A stretch of 64,000 nucleotides of DNA from Acidobacteria bacterium Ga0077534 (GTDB lineage Bacteria; Acidobacteriota; Blastocatellia; Pyrinomonadales; Pyrinomonadaceae), in assembly GCA_001464455.1 (NCBI GenBank), contig LNEI01000025.1, positions 1 to 64,000 of the forward strand, given 5' to 3'. This document shows positions 1-7,672 of this stretch, piece after piece. The notes under the pieces were generated by a model. That model saw nothing but the letters and a program-made list of their open reading frames with translations, did no database searches and was not told the origin of the DNA. Within the stretch, counting starts at the first letter, position 1, and every line of letters begins with the position of its first letter. The translations under genes and the position numbers were made by a program.

Positions 1-2486
1 CCCGGAAGAGGGATACCAATGATCGCATCATCTGCTGCGGAACCCGCTACGAATGTGCCTCCTGCCGGTATCGTGGCACCCGCAGTACTGACAAACGTAT
101 AGTTCGGATTCGCGGTCTGTCCGACTCCCAGGGTTAAGTTAAAGACCTGCGGCGAAGCTCCTCCCGTGAATGTCACTGTCAATACCAGATTGATCGTGCT
201 CGCACAGGCTACCGAGTTGCTCGTAGATATCTGGAAGGGCGTCGTATTGGTCTGCGTTCCGCCGGCAGCGATCGTCGGGTATGCCGAATTCGGCTGCGAG
301 ATCGTGACCCCAGGGGTTGTCGTCGAAAGCACTGCACTAACAGCCGTAGCTGAGATGTCACCACTTAGATTCGTTAGATTAATGTTTACCGAGTTGCATT
401 CGTTGGGTTCGATCAGGTTGTTGCCTGTTGTGACTGTCGGAGCTCCGGCTGAGAGCAATGGATTAATTCGCAGCGTTACGTCCTGATTGCGGGTAAGTGC
501 TCCGGACGTGCCTTGTATATTGAAGGGGTAATCCCCTACAGCCAGACCAGCGGTGTTACTTACGGTCATGGTCGAGGCATTTCCGGGTACGACCGGGTTT
601 GGTGAGAAGTTGACCGTCGTTCCTGCAGGATTTCCGGTTGCACTAAGCGTTACCGGATCTACAAAGCCCGAGACCGAGCCAACATTGACGCTGTAAACAG
701 CGTTACCTGAAAAGATAGCCTGTAGATTCGGGTTTGCCGATACTGAGAATCCAGGTGTGCCGCATGCATCGAATCTGAAACTTGAGATGCGAGTGCTCCA
801 CTGGGATGCGGCATTGTACTGGCCGGTAAACCAAAATGTGCAGTCGTCACTCGGGTCGACGCTCATTGCTGAGTAGTCGCCATAGCGATTACTGGCGTTG
901 TTTGCGGCCCCGGCTGCCAATACTGTCTCAGCCTGCGTCATAACGTTGAGCGTGTCAGAAGCGAGTCGGCCGGTGTATCGGATGGACGGGAAAATGGTCT
1001 GGCTGGAAACGTTGTATGCCAGAGCGATGTTTCCGGCTCCGTCCATAGCGATGCCGGCCATCCATCGGTTATCGAGAGCGGTGGGCGAGTATGTACCGGT
1101 CTGGTGGAGCGTCCAACTGCCAGCCCCGACACGTCTCAATTCAAACCACCGAACGCCTCCGATATTAGCTCCGACGTCCGTCACAAAGTTGCCAAGCAAT
1201 GTCTCGTGAGTACCGAAATTACGATAAACGAGACGATTCATGATGACCTCGCGAAGCGGGTCGAGCGATGATCCCGCACCCTGAGCAACGCCCGGCATGC
1301 CCATACAGAAGAAAGACGTCTGGCCGCATAGGGTCGAGTCGAATTCAGGGAATATCTGAATTGCGTCAGGCCTCCAGTTGGCTACATCCGGGGCCCGGTC
1401 CATTCGCGTTCCTTCGGGCGAATTTACTGTTGTAAGGAGGGCAAAGGTTGAGTTTGCAGGAACTGCAAAATCCGGCGAGAACGCCCAGATCTGCAAGCTG
1501 TCGCCGCCCGGCGTACCCGGCGGGAAATGTATCTCGTCGTCGACCTGTCGCATGAACAGTCCGGGAGCATTCGCAGCAGGGCCAACAGCTCCGTCAACAT
1601 CAGCGGGTGTGAGTGCCTGGAATCCGAAACCGCTGAGCGAAGGTGCGGTGAACCGGATAAAGGTCGCGGCCAAGCCGGCGATCATGTTGGTTCGGTTCAG
1701 GGCATAGACCGCTGGGGATGCTTCGTTTGACGAGACGTAGTATGCATTTGACCAAACGCCGTACTTCGGATAATCCGGAAAGCCGGGTGCCTGGAAGGCA
1801 TAGGCAAAGTAAGTGCCGGCCGGATCAGGCGTGGTTGAGATGTAAACACAGAGGCGATTTCCGCTGCTCGAAAACTCGCTGAGCATCCAACGGTTTGCGG
1901 CCTGGTCGTACAGAACGATCGGGTCGCCGGCACCTGCGTTACACGGAGCGGCAGTAGCAAGGGTTTCCATCACGAACTGAGCTCCGATGGTCGCACCCGT
2001 TGTTTTGTTGTAGATCTGCACGCGTGAACCGCCGCTGGCGTTGATGGCCTGAACATAGTGATTCGGGCCTACATCGCCGACGGTGTCAGGTGGATTTACG
2101 TTGGTAAATCCCTGGCCGTCGAAGTTAAGGATCGGGTTATTGAAAGCGTTTGGGGCGGCAGGCTCCGTTTGCAGCTGCAGAAAGGCAAGCGGGTCGGCAT
2201 CGGCGTACTGTTCCGGGCCGAAGGTGTGTTCCTTTGACCGTCTGCGACGCTCTTCGAAGTCGTGCGTCTTTCGGGGGTTGATATCCCTGACTGGTTCATC
2301 CGGAAGCCTCGGGGCCGCAAGTTCTCTTGCCGGCCTTGAGACCGTCGGTCGAACCGGCTCGCCGACGACCATTGCGGATTGCCCTTGCTGTCCGCTAACC
2401 TGCCCGACAGCGAGAAAGCCCGCTGCAAATATCGTACATACGACGGCGAAAACTAAACTTTTTGCCGAAAACCCGCTCTTTTTCAT
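1..2486 (-). CDS. Large secreted protein with Ig-like C-terminal part (partial, 3' end outside window)
   Basis: An open frame runs without a stop from ATG at 2486 to the left edge (at least 828 codons). The start has a GAGG motif about 8 nt upstream; an earlier ATG at 2494 stops after three codons. Residues 1-33 form a signal peptide (basic MKKSG start, hydrophobic core, cleavage near VSGQ). A proline-rich linker follows, then a region beginning FDGQGFTNVNPPDTVGDVGP that is typical of large secreted proteins in this lineage and continues with propeller-like segments. From about residue 600 come two Ig/CARDB-like beta domains (SVSANPNLQAIFSGNAVYSV; then a segment with EPNECNSVNINLTN). No catalytic motif is visible. 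Probably an exported cell-surface or extracellular protein; function unknown. The missing end may carry a sorting or P-type domain. Confidence 0.8.
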   Translation of the reverse strand, partial: MKKSGFSAKSLVFAVVCTIFAAGFLAVGQVSGQQGQSAMVVGEPVRPTVSRPARELAAPRLPDEPVRDINPRKTHDFEERRRRSKEHTFGPEQYADADPLAFLQLQTEPAAPNAFNNPILNFDGQGFTNVNPPDTVGDVGPNHYVQAINASGGSRVQIYNKTTGATIGAQFVMETLATAAPCNAGAGDPIVLYDQAANRWMLSEFSSSGNRLCVYISTTPDPAGTYFAYAFQAPGFPDYPKYGVWSNAYYVSSNEASPAVYALNRTNMIAGLAATFIRFTAPSLSGFGFQALTPADVDGAVGPAANAPGLFMRQVDDEIHFPPGTPGGDSLQIWAFSPDFAVPANSTFALLTTVNSPEGTRMDRAPDVANWRPDAIQIFPEFDSTLCGQTSFFCMGMPGVAQGAGSSLDPLREVIMNRLVYRNFGTHETLLGNFVTDVGANIGGVRWFELRRVGAGSWTLHQTGTYSPTALDNRWMAGIAMDGAGNIALAYNVSSQTIFPSIRYTGRLASDTLNVMTQAETVLAAGAANNASNRYGDYSAMSVDPSDDCTFWFTGQYNAASQWSTRISSFRFDACGTPGFSVSANPNLQAIFSGNAVYSVNVGSVSGFVDPVTLSATGNPAGTTVNFSPNPVVPGNASTMTVSNTAGLAVGDYPFNIQGTSGALTRNQDVTLRINPLLSAGAPTVTTGNNLIEPNECNSVNINLTNLSGDISATAVSAVLSTTTPGVTISQPNSAYPTIAAGGTQTNTTPFQISTSNSVACASTINLVLTVTFTGGASPQVFNLTLGVGQTANPNYTFVSTAGATIPAGGTFVAGSAADDAIIGIPLP

Positions 2487-2809
2487 ATTTTCATCCTCAC
2501 TCAAATAGCCAGCGTCTCTCCAAAAGGCATTGATCTGCCGTTTGAAGACACGAACCCCTAATCTCAGACATTCAAGGCATCTCCTCTTGGAGAGCCGAAG
2601 TAATACAGCTTTTTTTGGAACTTGCGAATTGTAGTACGGAAGCTGTTCAGAGTCAACTAATTTAATTGCCCTGATCCAAAGGAGATAACACGCTTCGGCA
2701 ATATCGTCGGCAACGACGAGCTTTTGTTTTTCATCTCACTGCGGTAGACTACGTTCCCGTCTGCTAGATGCAGACACTCGTCCTTTCCTAAGGATGGGAG
2801 CCAGGGAAT
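2487..2809. other. Intergenic region between the secreted protein gene and tmRNA
   Basis: About 320 nt without a supportable gene. It must hold the divergent promoters for the leftward secreted-protein gene and the rightward tmRNA, but I see no convincing -35/-10 pair. No repeats of the families found elsewhere in the window occur here. Confidence 0.5.
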
Positions 2810-3183
2810 GGGGGCGACAGGCTTCGACAGGGGCTTGTATAGATCTTTGAATGCACGTCGGGCTTGCGTGGTTAGCTCGTTAAAAAAACTGCTGCAAAAA
2901 CAAATGCTAATCAAGAATTAGCTCTTGCTGCCTAATTAACTTTAGCTCCAGCAATGTCACACCGGAAGTCCGCCTGATGCGACCGGCCGTGGCATAACAC
3001 AGTTCAGGCTCGGGCACGTTCTCCACCTGCGAACGTGACTTAAAGTTAGCCGGGTTAGTTTTTCGAGAGGTCTTGTCGGTTCATCTGCTCTTGAAAGGCG
3101 AAACATAAGTGAACTCGACTAAACGTGTAGATTTCACTGGTCGCAACCTTTGGATGCGGGTTCGATTCCCGCCGCCTCCACCA
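2810..3183 (+). ncRNA. ssrA: Transfer-messenger RNA (tmRNA)
   Basis: Rescues stalled ribosomes together with SmpB by acting first as alanyl-tRNA and then as mRNA for a degradation tag. The 5' end GGGGGCGACAGGCTTCGACA is the standard tmRNA start. Its first seven bases pair with CGCCTCC at 3173-3179 (one G-U), followed by A3180 and an encoded CCA at 3181-3183. The T-arm is GCGGG-TTCGATT-CCCGC at 3156-3172. The tag reading frame is at 2894-2935: GCA then codons giving AKTNANQELALAA and TAA; the LALAA end is the ClpXP/Tsp degron type. A preceding GCT (2891) could be the resume codon instead. Length 374 nt is normal for a one-piece tmRNA. Minus-strand ORFs across it (with the telltale RRRESNP and GGNRTRI strings) are artefacts. 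Confidence 0.96.
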
Positions 3184-3228
3184 CTTTCTAAGTAACAATA
3201 AAATTTGATCAACCGTCTCAGGGTGACA

Positions 3229-3343
3229 CGAATGCAAAAGCCCGACCGTGAGGAAGGGCGATACCTCCAACGTGGTCTGTACCCGAAGGGTGATGCTCCG
3301 AACGTTCGCGTACCGCCCTTACTTACGTGCGGGCTTTCGCAAC
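3229..3343. repeat. 114-bp hairpin repeat, copy 1
   Basis: Near-identical to 11592-11706 (three mismatches, all in the right arm). The ends are imperfectly complementary: GCAAAAGCCCG at 3234-3244 against CGGGCTTTCGC at 3330-3340, and GGAAGGGCG against CGCCCTTACT, so the unit can fold into one long stem. It lies 45 nt after tmRNA and is flanked by GTCTCA/TGAGAC motifs. Confidence 0.85.
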
Positions 3344-3344
3344 A

Positions 3345-3455
3345 TCGTCTCAAGCGTCTCACTGTCTCACCCTGAGACGACTGAGACAGGTGAGACGATG
3401 TGAAACGTTCATCCCACCGTCCCATCCATCCCACTCATCCCAAGAGGGGATTTTC
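3345..3455. repeat. TGRRAC nonamer array
   Basis: Several GTCTCA motifs at about 9-nt spacing, a switch to TGAGAC at about 3372, then GTGAAAC and a run of TCCCA motifs (ATCCCACCG, GTCCCATCC, ATCCCACTC). Belongs to the array family described at 6252-6347. Confidence 0.75.
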
Positions 3456-3536
3456 GTATGCAGAGCGACCTTTTTGGTTCATACGATCAGGATTATGCGA
3501 CAATTCCTATAGAACTAAGATCAGCGGAGAACCGCG

Positions 3537-4703
3537 TTGTTTTCATACCAGACGACAATTCGTTTAATGCTCCTGATGGCCATCCTGGCATCGGTTTTGA
3601 GTGTTACAGCTCAGGATAAGGCTCCTTCGATGCGGGAGCTGATGGCTGCGAGGGCTTTGCTGACGTCGGATGAGTCGGTGAGGCTTGCGAACGGCGAGAC
3701 GGTGGTCAAGATACTGCCTTCGCAGGACAAGCGGGAGATATCGGTCATCGGGATAGTTAAGGTTCCGTCGGCTCAGAGCACGGACCTTGCAGGATTTCGT
3801 GAGAGCCTTAGCCAGCGGGGCAATGCCGATGCGATGGATGGCGGCAAGTTCAGCGTTCCTCCCGTCCTGGGCGATCTGGAACGTCTAAAGCCGGATGAGC
3901 GTGACCTTGCCGATATGCAGCGGTGCGTTGTTGGAAAGTGTTCGGTCAAGCTCTCTGCCGAGATGATCACCGCCTTGAAAGGCGTCGATTGGAACGCTCC
4001 TGACGCCCGTAAACAGGCGGCTGAGGTCTACAAGCGGCTGCTCGTCGAGCACGCCAAAGCGTATCTTGCGAAAGGCGATGCCGGTCTGCCGGATTATGTC
4101 GACCACAAGCAGAATGTTCGCCCATCGGTTGAGAATCGGTCTGTACTTGATGCCTCATTTCTGATGAAGGCTCTCGCCCCCGACCTTGACGACTATCTGC
4201 GACGTTATCCCAACGCCGCTGTGCCCGGCATCGAGAGCCGACTGGATTGGACAAACGTCAGCTCCGGGCTGAAGCCGATACTCACCATTACGCATACTGC
4301 AAGCTATGCCAAAGAAACGCGGGATTCGTCGATCCTGATGATAGCGACCAAGCAGGTGTATGCGAGCCACTACGTCGATGCATCGCTTGCCGTTTCTTCG
4401 CTCGTCCGAGATGCGGATGAGACTTACCTCGTCTTTACGAACGTCTCCCGCTCTGACGCCCTTGGTGGAGCGTTGAGCGGCATCGCTCATTCGATCACCG
4501 AAGGAGAGGCCGTTCGGAAGGTGACCGACCTGCTGGCAAGGGCGAAAGTTCGTCTTGATGCTCCAAACCGGACACCGGCCCAGAAGGTCGAACCCGAATC
4601 CGGCCTGATCGACAACGCCCGAAGCTGGCTCGTTCCGGCTGTCGCCGTTTTGTTGATAGCTGTGCCCTTGTTTCTCTTTTTCAGAAGGCGACAAACGAGG
4701 TAG
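3537..4703 (+). CDS. Secreted or membrane-anchored protein of unknown function
   Basis: 388 residues. A signal peptide (hydrophobic stretch LMLLMAILASVLSVTA, cleavage before QDK) is followed by a soluble domain of about 310 residues with a possible disulfide pair (QRCVVGKCSVKL). A C-terminal transmembrane segment (SWLVPAVAVLLIAVPLFLFF) ends in RRRQTR, so the domain should face the periplasm while anchored by its C-terminus. The reported start is TTG at 3537, which has GGAGA 6-8 nt upstream; ATG codons at 3567 and 3576 would shorten the signal peptide. The stop is 2 nt before the D-aminoacylase-like gene, so the two are probably co-transcribed and translationally coupled. No family recognised. 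Confidence 0.75.
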   Translation: MFSYQTTIRLMLLMAILASVLSVTAQDKAPSMRELMAARALLTSDESVRLANGETVVKILPSQDKREISVIGIVKVPSAQSTDLAGFRESLSQRGNADAMDGGKFSVPPVLGDLERLKPDERDLADMQRCVVGKCSVKLSAEMITALKGVDWNAPDARKQAAEVYKRLLVEHAKAYLAKGDAGLPDYVDHKQNVRPSVENRSVLDASFLMKALAPDLDDYLRRYPNAAVPGIESRLDWTNVSSGLKPILTITHTASYAKETRDSSILMIATKQVYASHYVDASLAVSSLVRDADETYLVFTNVSRSDALGGALSGIAHSITEGEAVRKVTDLLARAKVRLDAPNRTPAQKVEPESGLIDNARSWLVPAVAVLLIAVPLFLFFRRRQTR

Positions 4704-4705
4704 AT

Positions 4706-6211
4706 TTGTCTATTATTTCAAAAACTATGAAACATCTGTCCGCCCTGCTGAGAACAGTCGCCCTAGTGCTTCTTTGTACGCTTATTTCGACCGCCCAGAC
4801 CGTTTCGGTGGTCATTCAGAATGCCACCATTATCGACGGCACGGGGAAGGCCTCGTTCCGTGGTGACGTGCGTATAAAGGGCGGAAAGATAGAGCGGATA
4901 GGGAAGATCAAGCCGTCTAAGATGGATGAGGTGATCGATGCGACTGGCCTCGTGCTGGCTCCGGGATTTATTGATATCCACAACCATTCCGAGTCGGGCC
5001 TTCTGAGCGAAGGTGCGGCGGCAAATCAGGTTTCACAGGGCATCACGACCATACTCGTCGGGCCTGACGGCGGTTCGCCGTGGCCGATAGCCGAGTATCT
5101 GGGCAAGCTTGAGGGCAAGATCGCTCCGAATGTAGGTGCGTTTATCGGCCATGCCGAGGTTCGCACACAGGTGATGAAGCAGGACACGAGACGCACTGCC
5201 ACGCCCGAGGAAGTAGCGGCGATGGCAAAGCTCGTCGAGCAGGCGATGCAGGAAGGTGCTTTCGGGCTGTCGTCAGGGCTGGAATACGACACGGGCTTTA
5301 TGGCTTCGATCGAGGAGATGATCGAGCTTGCAAGAGCCGCGGCCCGTCATAAAGGCATCTACATGAGCCACATCCGTGACGAGGAAGAGGGCTTTCGAGC
5401 GGCGATGGAAGAGGCGATACGCATCGGTAAGGAAGCGAGACTGCCCGTTCAGCTCTCGCACATCAAGATGGGCAACCGAAACGTATGGGGCAAGTCGGCC
5501 GAGGCCATCCAGCTTATCGAAGCGGCAAAGAAAGCCGGTCAGGATGTGACGGCGGACGCTTATCCCTATACCGCTTGGGCTTCGACGATCACGGTTTTGG
5601 TTCCGAGCCGGAAGCACGAGGACCGAGTCGAGGTGGAAAAGGGCTTAAATAATGTAGGTGGAGCCGACAAGGTGCTGATCACCAGCCATGCGGCAAACCG
5701 TTCGTACGAGATGAAGAACATGGCACAGATATCGGCTGAAAAGGGCATTTCGCCTATCGACCTGTACATCGAGATAGTCAAGAACGGCGGTGCTGGCGTG
5801 GTCTGCAATTCGATGAGCGAGGAGGACGTTAAAGCCTTCTACACACGCCCTTGGGTGATGGTCTCAAGCGACGGCGGCATCGGCGGTCGGCATCCGCGTG
5901 GAACGGGCACGTTTCCCCGCGTTCTGGGGCGTTTTGTGCGTGAAAGCAAGTGGCTCTCGCTCGAATCCGCGATCCACAAAATGTCCGCCATGCCCGCTGC
6001 TCGTCTCGGAATGAAAGATCGCGGAATCATCAAGAAAGGCATGAATGCCGACCTCGTTCTCTTCGACCCCAACACCGTCATCGACAACGCCACCTTCGCC
6101 CAACCGCAAAACCTCGCGACCGGAATAAAAGCCGTAATGGTCAACGGAACAAAGGTCTGGGATGGCCTGAAACCAACGGGAGCCATGCCGGGAAGCGTCC
6201 TCAAAAGGTAA
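4706..6211 (+). CDS. N-acyl-D-amino-acid deacylase (D-aminoacylase-like amidohydrolase), exported
   Basis: 501 residues with a signal peptide (hydrophobic core around residues 14-30). The family hydrolyses N-acyl-D-amino acids at a zinc site in a TIM barrel. Visible motifs: HNH near residues 92-94 (DIHNHSES), GHAEVR, SHIRDE near 221, QLSHIKMG near 251 and SSDGG near 388, in the order expected for D-aminoacylase/dihydroorotase-like enzymes; the N- and C-terminal beta-sandwich is present (VVIQNATIIDGTG; LVLFDPNTV). The start is TTG 4706 with GAGG five nt upstream; ATG 4727 is the alternative and has no Shine-Dalgarno. The stop TAA at 6209-6211 lies inside an A-rich 31-bp repeat unit, so the last residues (KR) come from repeat DNA. 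Substrate not predictable; D-amino acid derivatives from peptidoglycan are one possibility. Confidence 0.88.
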   Translation: MSIISKTMKHLSALLRTVALVLLCTLISTAQTVSVVIQNATIIDGTGKASFRGDVRIKGGKIERIGKIKPSKMDEVIDATGLVLAPGFIDIHNHSESGLLSEGAAANQVSQGITTILVGPDGGSPWPIAEYLGKLEGKIAPNVGAFIGHAEVRTQVMKQDTRRTATPEEVAAMAKLVEQAMQEGAFGLSSGLEYDTGFMASIEEMIELARAAARHKGIYMSHIRDEEEGFRAAMEEAIRIGKEARLPVQLSHIKMGNRNVWGKSAEAIQLIEAAKKAGQDVTADAYPYTAWASTITVLVPSRKHEDRVEVEKGLNNVGGADKVLITSHAANRSYEMKNMAQISAEKGISPIDLYIEIVKNGGAGVVCNSMSEEDVKAFYTRPWVMVSSDGGIGGRHPRGTGTFPRVLGRFVRESKWLSLESAIHKMSAMPAARLGMKDRGIIKKGMNADLVLFDPNTVIDNATFAQPQNLATGIKAVMVNGTKVWDGLKPTGAMPGSVLKR

Positions 6212-6235
6212 AAGGCGAAAGGCAAAAGGCAAAAA
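6205..6235 (+). repeat. 31-bp A-rich heptamer unit
   Basis: Four and a half copies of an AAGGCAA-type heptamer. The 31-mer matches units at 9732, 10958 (same strand) and 10183 (opposite strand), varying only at positions 5, 13 and 19. It contains the stop codon of the D-aminoacylase-like gene. Confidence 0.85.
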
Positions 6236-6251
6236 GGCCTTTATTTACGCT

Positions 6252-6347
6252 GTTTCACATCGTCCATCCGTCTCAGTCGTCTCATTTGTCTCATTTGTCT
6301 CATTTGTCTCATTTGTCTCAGTCGTCTCAGGGTGAGACAGTGAGACG
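6252..6347. repeat. TGRRAC nonamer array (GTCTCA type)
   Basis: Tandem nine-nt units GTCTCATTT/GTCTCAGTC (about seven in a row) read toward a turn at GGGTGAGAC near 6331, after which the motif appears inverted (TGAGACAG, TGAGACGC). The left and right parts can pair. No T-tract follows, so it is not a standard terminator. Confidence 0.85.
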
Positions 6348-6351
6348 CTCG

Positions 6352-6418
6352 TCGCCGCGTAGCGGCAAGGTGATCGCCAACTGTGGGTTGTCACCCAGGG
6401 CTACTATCAATCATCGCT
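6352..6418. repeat. Half copy of the nested-palindrome element found at 8668-8864
   Basis: The segments GCCGCGTAGCGGC, a degenerate CTGTGGGTTGTCACCCAG with GGCTA, and ATCGCTATGCGAT appear in the same style as one half of the 8668-8864 element, but without the mirrored partner. Confidence 0.5.
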
Positions 6419-6441
6419 ATGCGATGAAGACCTGTTCATTC

Positions 6442-6544
6442 TGTTTCATCCGTCTCATTCGTCTCACGGTGAGACAGTGAAACGGATCGTTCCACCTTGT
6501 TCCGCTTCCTCCATCCTGGGATGGTGGGACAGATGGAACGATCG
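6442..6544. repeat. TGRRAC nonamer array (mixed hexamers)
   Basis: GTTTCA, GTCTCA and GTCTCA, then TGAGAC and TGAAAC, followed by GTTCCA, GTTCCG and ATCCTGGGAT, TGGGAC, TGGAAC. Hexamer types are nested: outer GTTCCA pairs with outer TGGAAC, inner GTCTCA with TGAGAC. Confidence 0.8.
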
Positions 6545-6545
6545 T

Positions 6546-6700
6546 CTTCGATCTACGTAGTAGTTAAATAGCTCTCTTACTTAATCATAGATATATATAT
6601 AGATATATATATATAATGATCTAACCCCTTACGTCATAAGCTCTTAGGGGCTTATCCTCTTATAATATATTATTATTATTACGTAGAAATAAGAGGTTCG
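6546..6700. other. AT-rich core between two nonamer arrays
   Basis: Low-GC stretch, strikingly different from its surroundings, with alternating TA runs (ATATATATATAG twice near 6589-6615), two TACGTA palindromes (near 6550 and 6681) and a short hairpin TAAGCTCTTAGGGGCTTA. A similar core lies at 11310-11490. No ORF. Confidence 0.6.
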
Positions 6701-6720
6701 CGAAAAGGATATCGATGCTC

Positions 6721-6826
6721 CGTCTCATCGTCTCATCCGTCTCACTGTCTCACTGTCTCACTGTCTCACCGTGAGACGAATGAGACAAATGAGACGACTG
6801 AGACGATTGAAACGATCATCCCGCCA
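6721..6826. repeat. TGRRAC nonamer array at the 3' end of rph
   Basis: Six GTCTCA units at about 9-nt spacing, a turn at CACCGTGAGAC near 6770, then four TGAGAC units and one TGAAAC, ending GATCATCCCGCC. The last nucleotides cover the stop codon of rph on the other strand. The end sequence GATCATCCCGCC recurs at 11564-11576. Confidence 0.85.
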
Positions 6827-7538
6827 GGGCATTTCGCTGTATTTCAAACAGCTTATTGATTCCTGAGTCGGCAAGTATGAGCATTGCGTCCATTTGGTCG
6901 CGTGAGAAGGGTTCGCGTTCAGCGGTGCCTTGGAGTTCGATGAACTTGCCGGTGCCGGTGCAGACGACGTTCATGTCGACGTCAGCGTTCGAATCTTCGG
7001 TGTAGGCGAGGTCGAGGATCGGGGTGGCTTCGATGATGCCGACGCTGACGGCGGCTACTTCGCTGAGGATGGGGTTGGTCTTTATCACGCCCGTTCTGAC
7101 GAGCTTGCGGCAGGCGAGAGCGAGGGCGACATATGCCCCGGTGATGGACGCACAACGCGTACCGCCGTCCGCCTGTATCACATCGCAATCAAGGTATATC
7201 TGCCGCTCGCCGAGCAGCTTGGTGTCAACCACGGCACGCAGCGAACGTCCGATCAGGCGTTGTATCTCCTGAGTTCGCCCTGAAGGCCCGCTCTTGGTCT
7301 CACGCTGAGTACGCGTATTGGTCGCACGCGGAAGCATTGCATATTCGGCGGTCACCCACCCTAAACCCTTATTCCGCATAAACATAGGCACGCGGTCCTC
7401 GACCGATGCGGTGCAGATCACCTTGGTTCCGCCAACCTCGATCAGAGCCGACCCTTCGGCATACGGCGAGATGTTCGGCGTTATCTTGGTGTTGCGGAGC
7501 TGGTCGTGGGTTCGGTTGTCGGGTCTTGTGTAATTCAT
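6816..7538 (-). CDS. rph: Ribonuclease PH
   Basis: Phosphorolytic 3'-to-5' exoribonuclease that trims the 3' ends of tRNA precursors; cytosolic hexamer. 240 residues is the normal length. Characteristic sequences: [11 protein letters not shown] at the start, [40 protein letters not shown] (phosphate-binding arginines), [19 protein letters not shown] and [18 protein letters not shown]. The C-terminus ends soon after the family core, at a stop lying in the terminal ATCCCGCC motif of a nonamer array. No Shine-Dalgarno is seen; a heptamer repeat block directly precedes ATG 7538. Same strand as murI, 106 nt downstream of it, so they may share a transcript through the repeat hairpin. Confidence 0.97.
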   Translation of the reverse strand: MNYTRPDNRTHDQLRNTKITPNISPYAEGSALIEVGGTKVICTASVEDRVPMFMRNKGLGWVTAEYAMLPRATNTRTQRETKSGPSGRTQEIQRLIGRSLRAVVDTKLLGERQIYLDCDVIQADGGTRCASITGAYVALALACRKLVRTGVIKTNPILSEVAAVSVGIIEATPILDLAYTEDSNADVDMNVVCTGTGKFIELQGTAEREPFSRDQMDAMLILADSGINKLFEIQRNALAG

Positions 7539-7542
7539 AGAA

Positions 7543-7672
7543 AGTGGAAATGTGAAAAAGTGTAAGGGTGAAAGAGTGTAAAGGTGAAAGAGTGAAAAAG
7601 CTTAAAAGAGCAAACGTGGTTCACGCTTCCGCTTTTCCCCTTTTTCACATTTTCACATTTCCACTTCTCACC
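7543..7672. repeat. Inverted GTGAAAR heptamer arrays between murI and rph
   Basis: On the plus strand, AAGTGGAAATGTGAAAAAGT begins a row of GTGAAA/GTGTAA heptamers to about 7600. From 7635 the reverse-complement form appears (CCTTTTTCACATTTTCACAT, then TTCCACTT). The ends are perfectly complementary over the AAGTGGAAATGTGAAAA part, making a stem enclosing about 80 nt. The array reaches 28 nt into murI and includes its stop codon. Confidence 0.8.

Noticed and set aside
3140-3183. A lone tRNA 3' end (T-arm, acceptor strand, CCA)
   Set aside because: No tRNA body lies within 90 nt upstream; the acceptor strand pairs instead with 2810-2816, making it the tmRNA 3' end.
3055-3434. Minus-strand ORFs with RRRESNP and GGNRTRI strings
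   Set aside because: They are antisense to the 3' end of tmRNA and to the 114-bp repeat; these strings are a known artefact of tRNA/tmRNA T-arm sequence.
5950-6480. Plus-strand ORF with SHLSHLSHLSHLS
   Set aside because: Reads the D-aminoacylase gene in another frame and then the nonamer array; periodic residues come from the repeat.
6252-6826. CRISPR-like array
   Set aside because: Repeat period is nine nt with no unique spacers of 25-40 nt, orientation flips within each array, and no cas genes are present.
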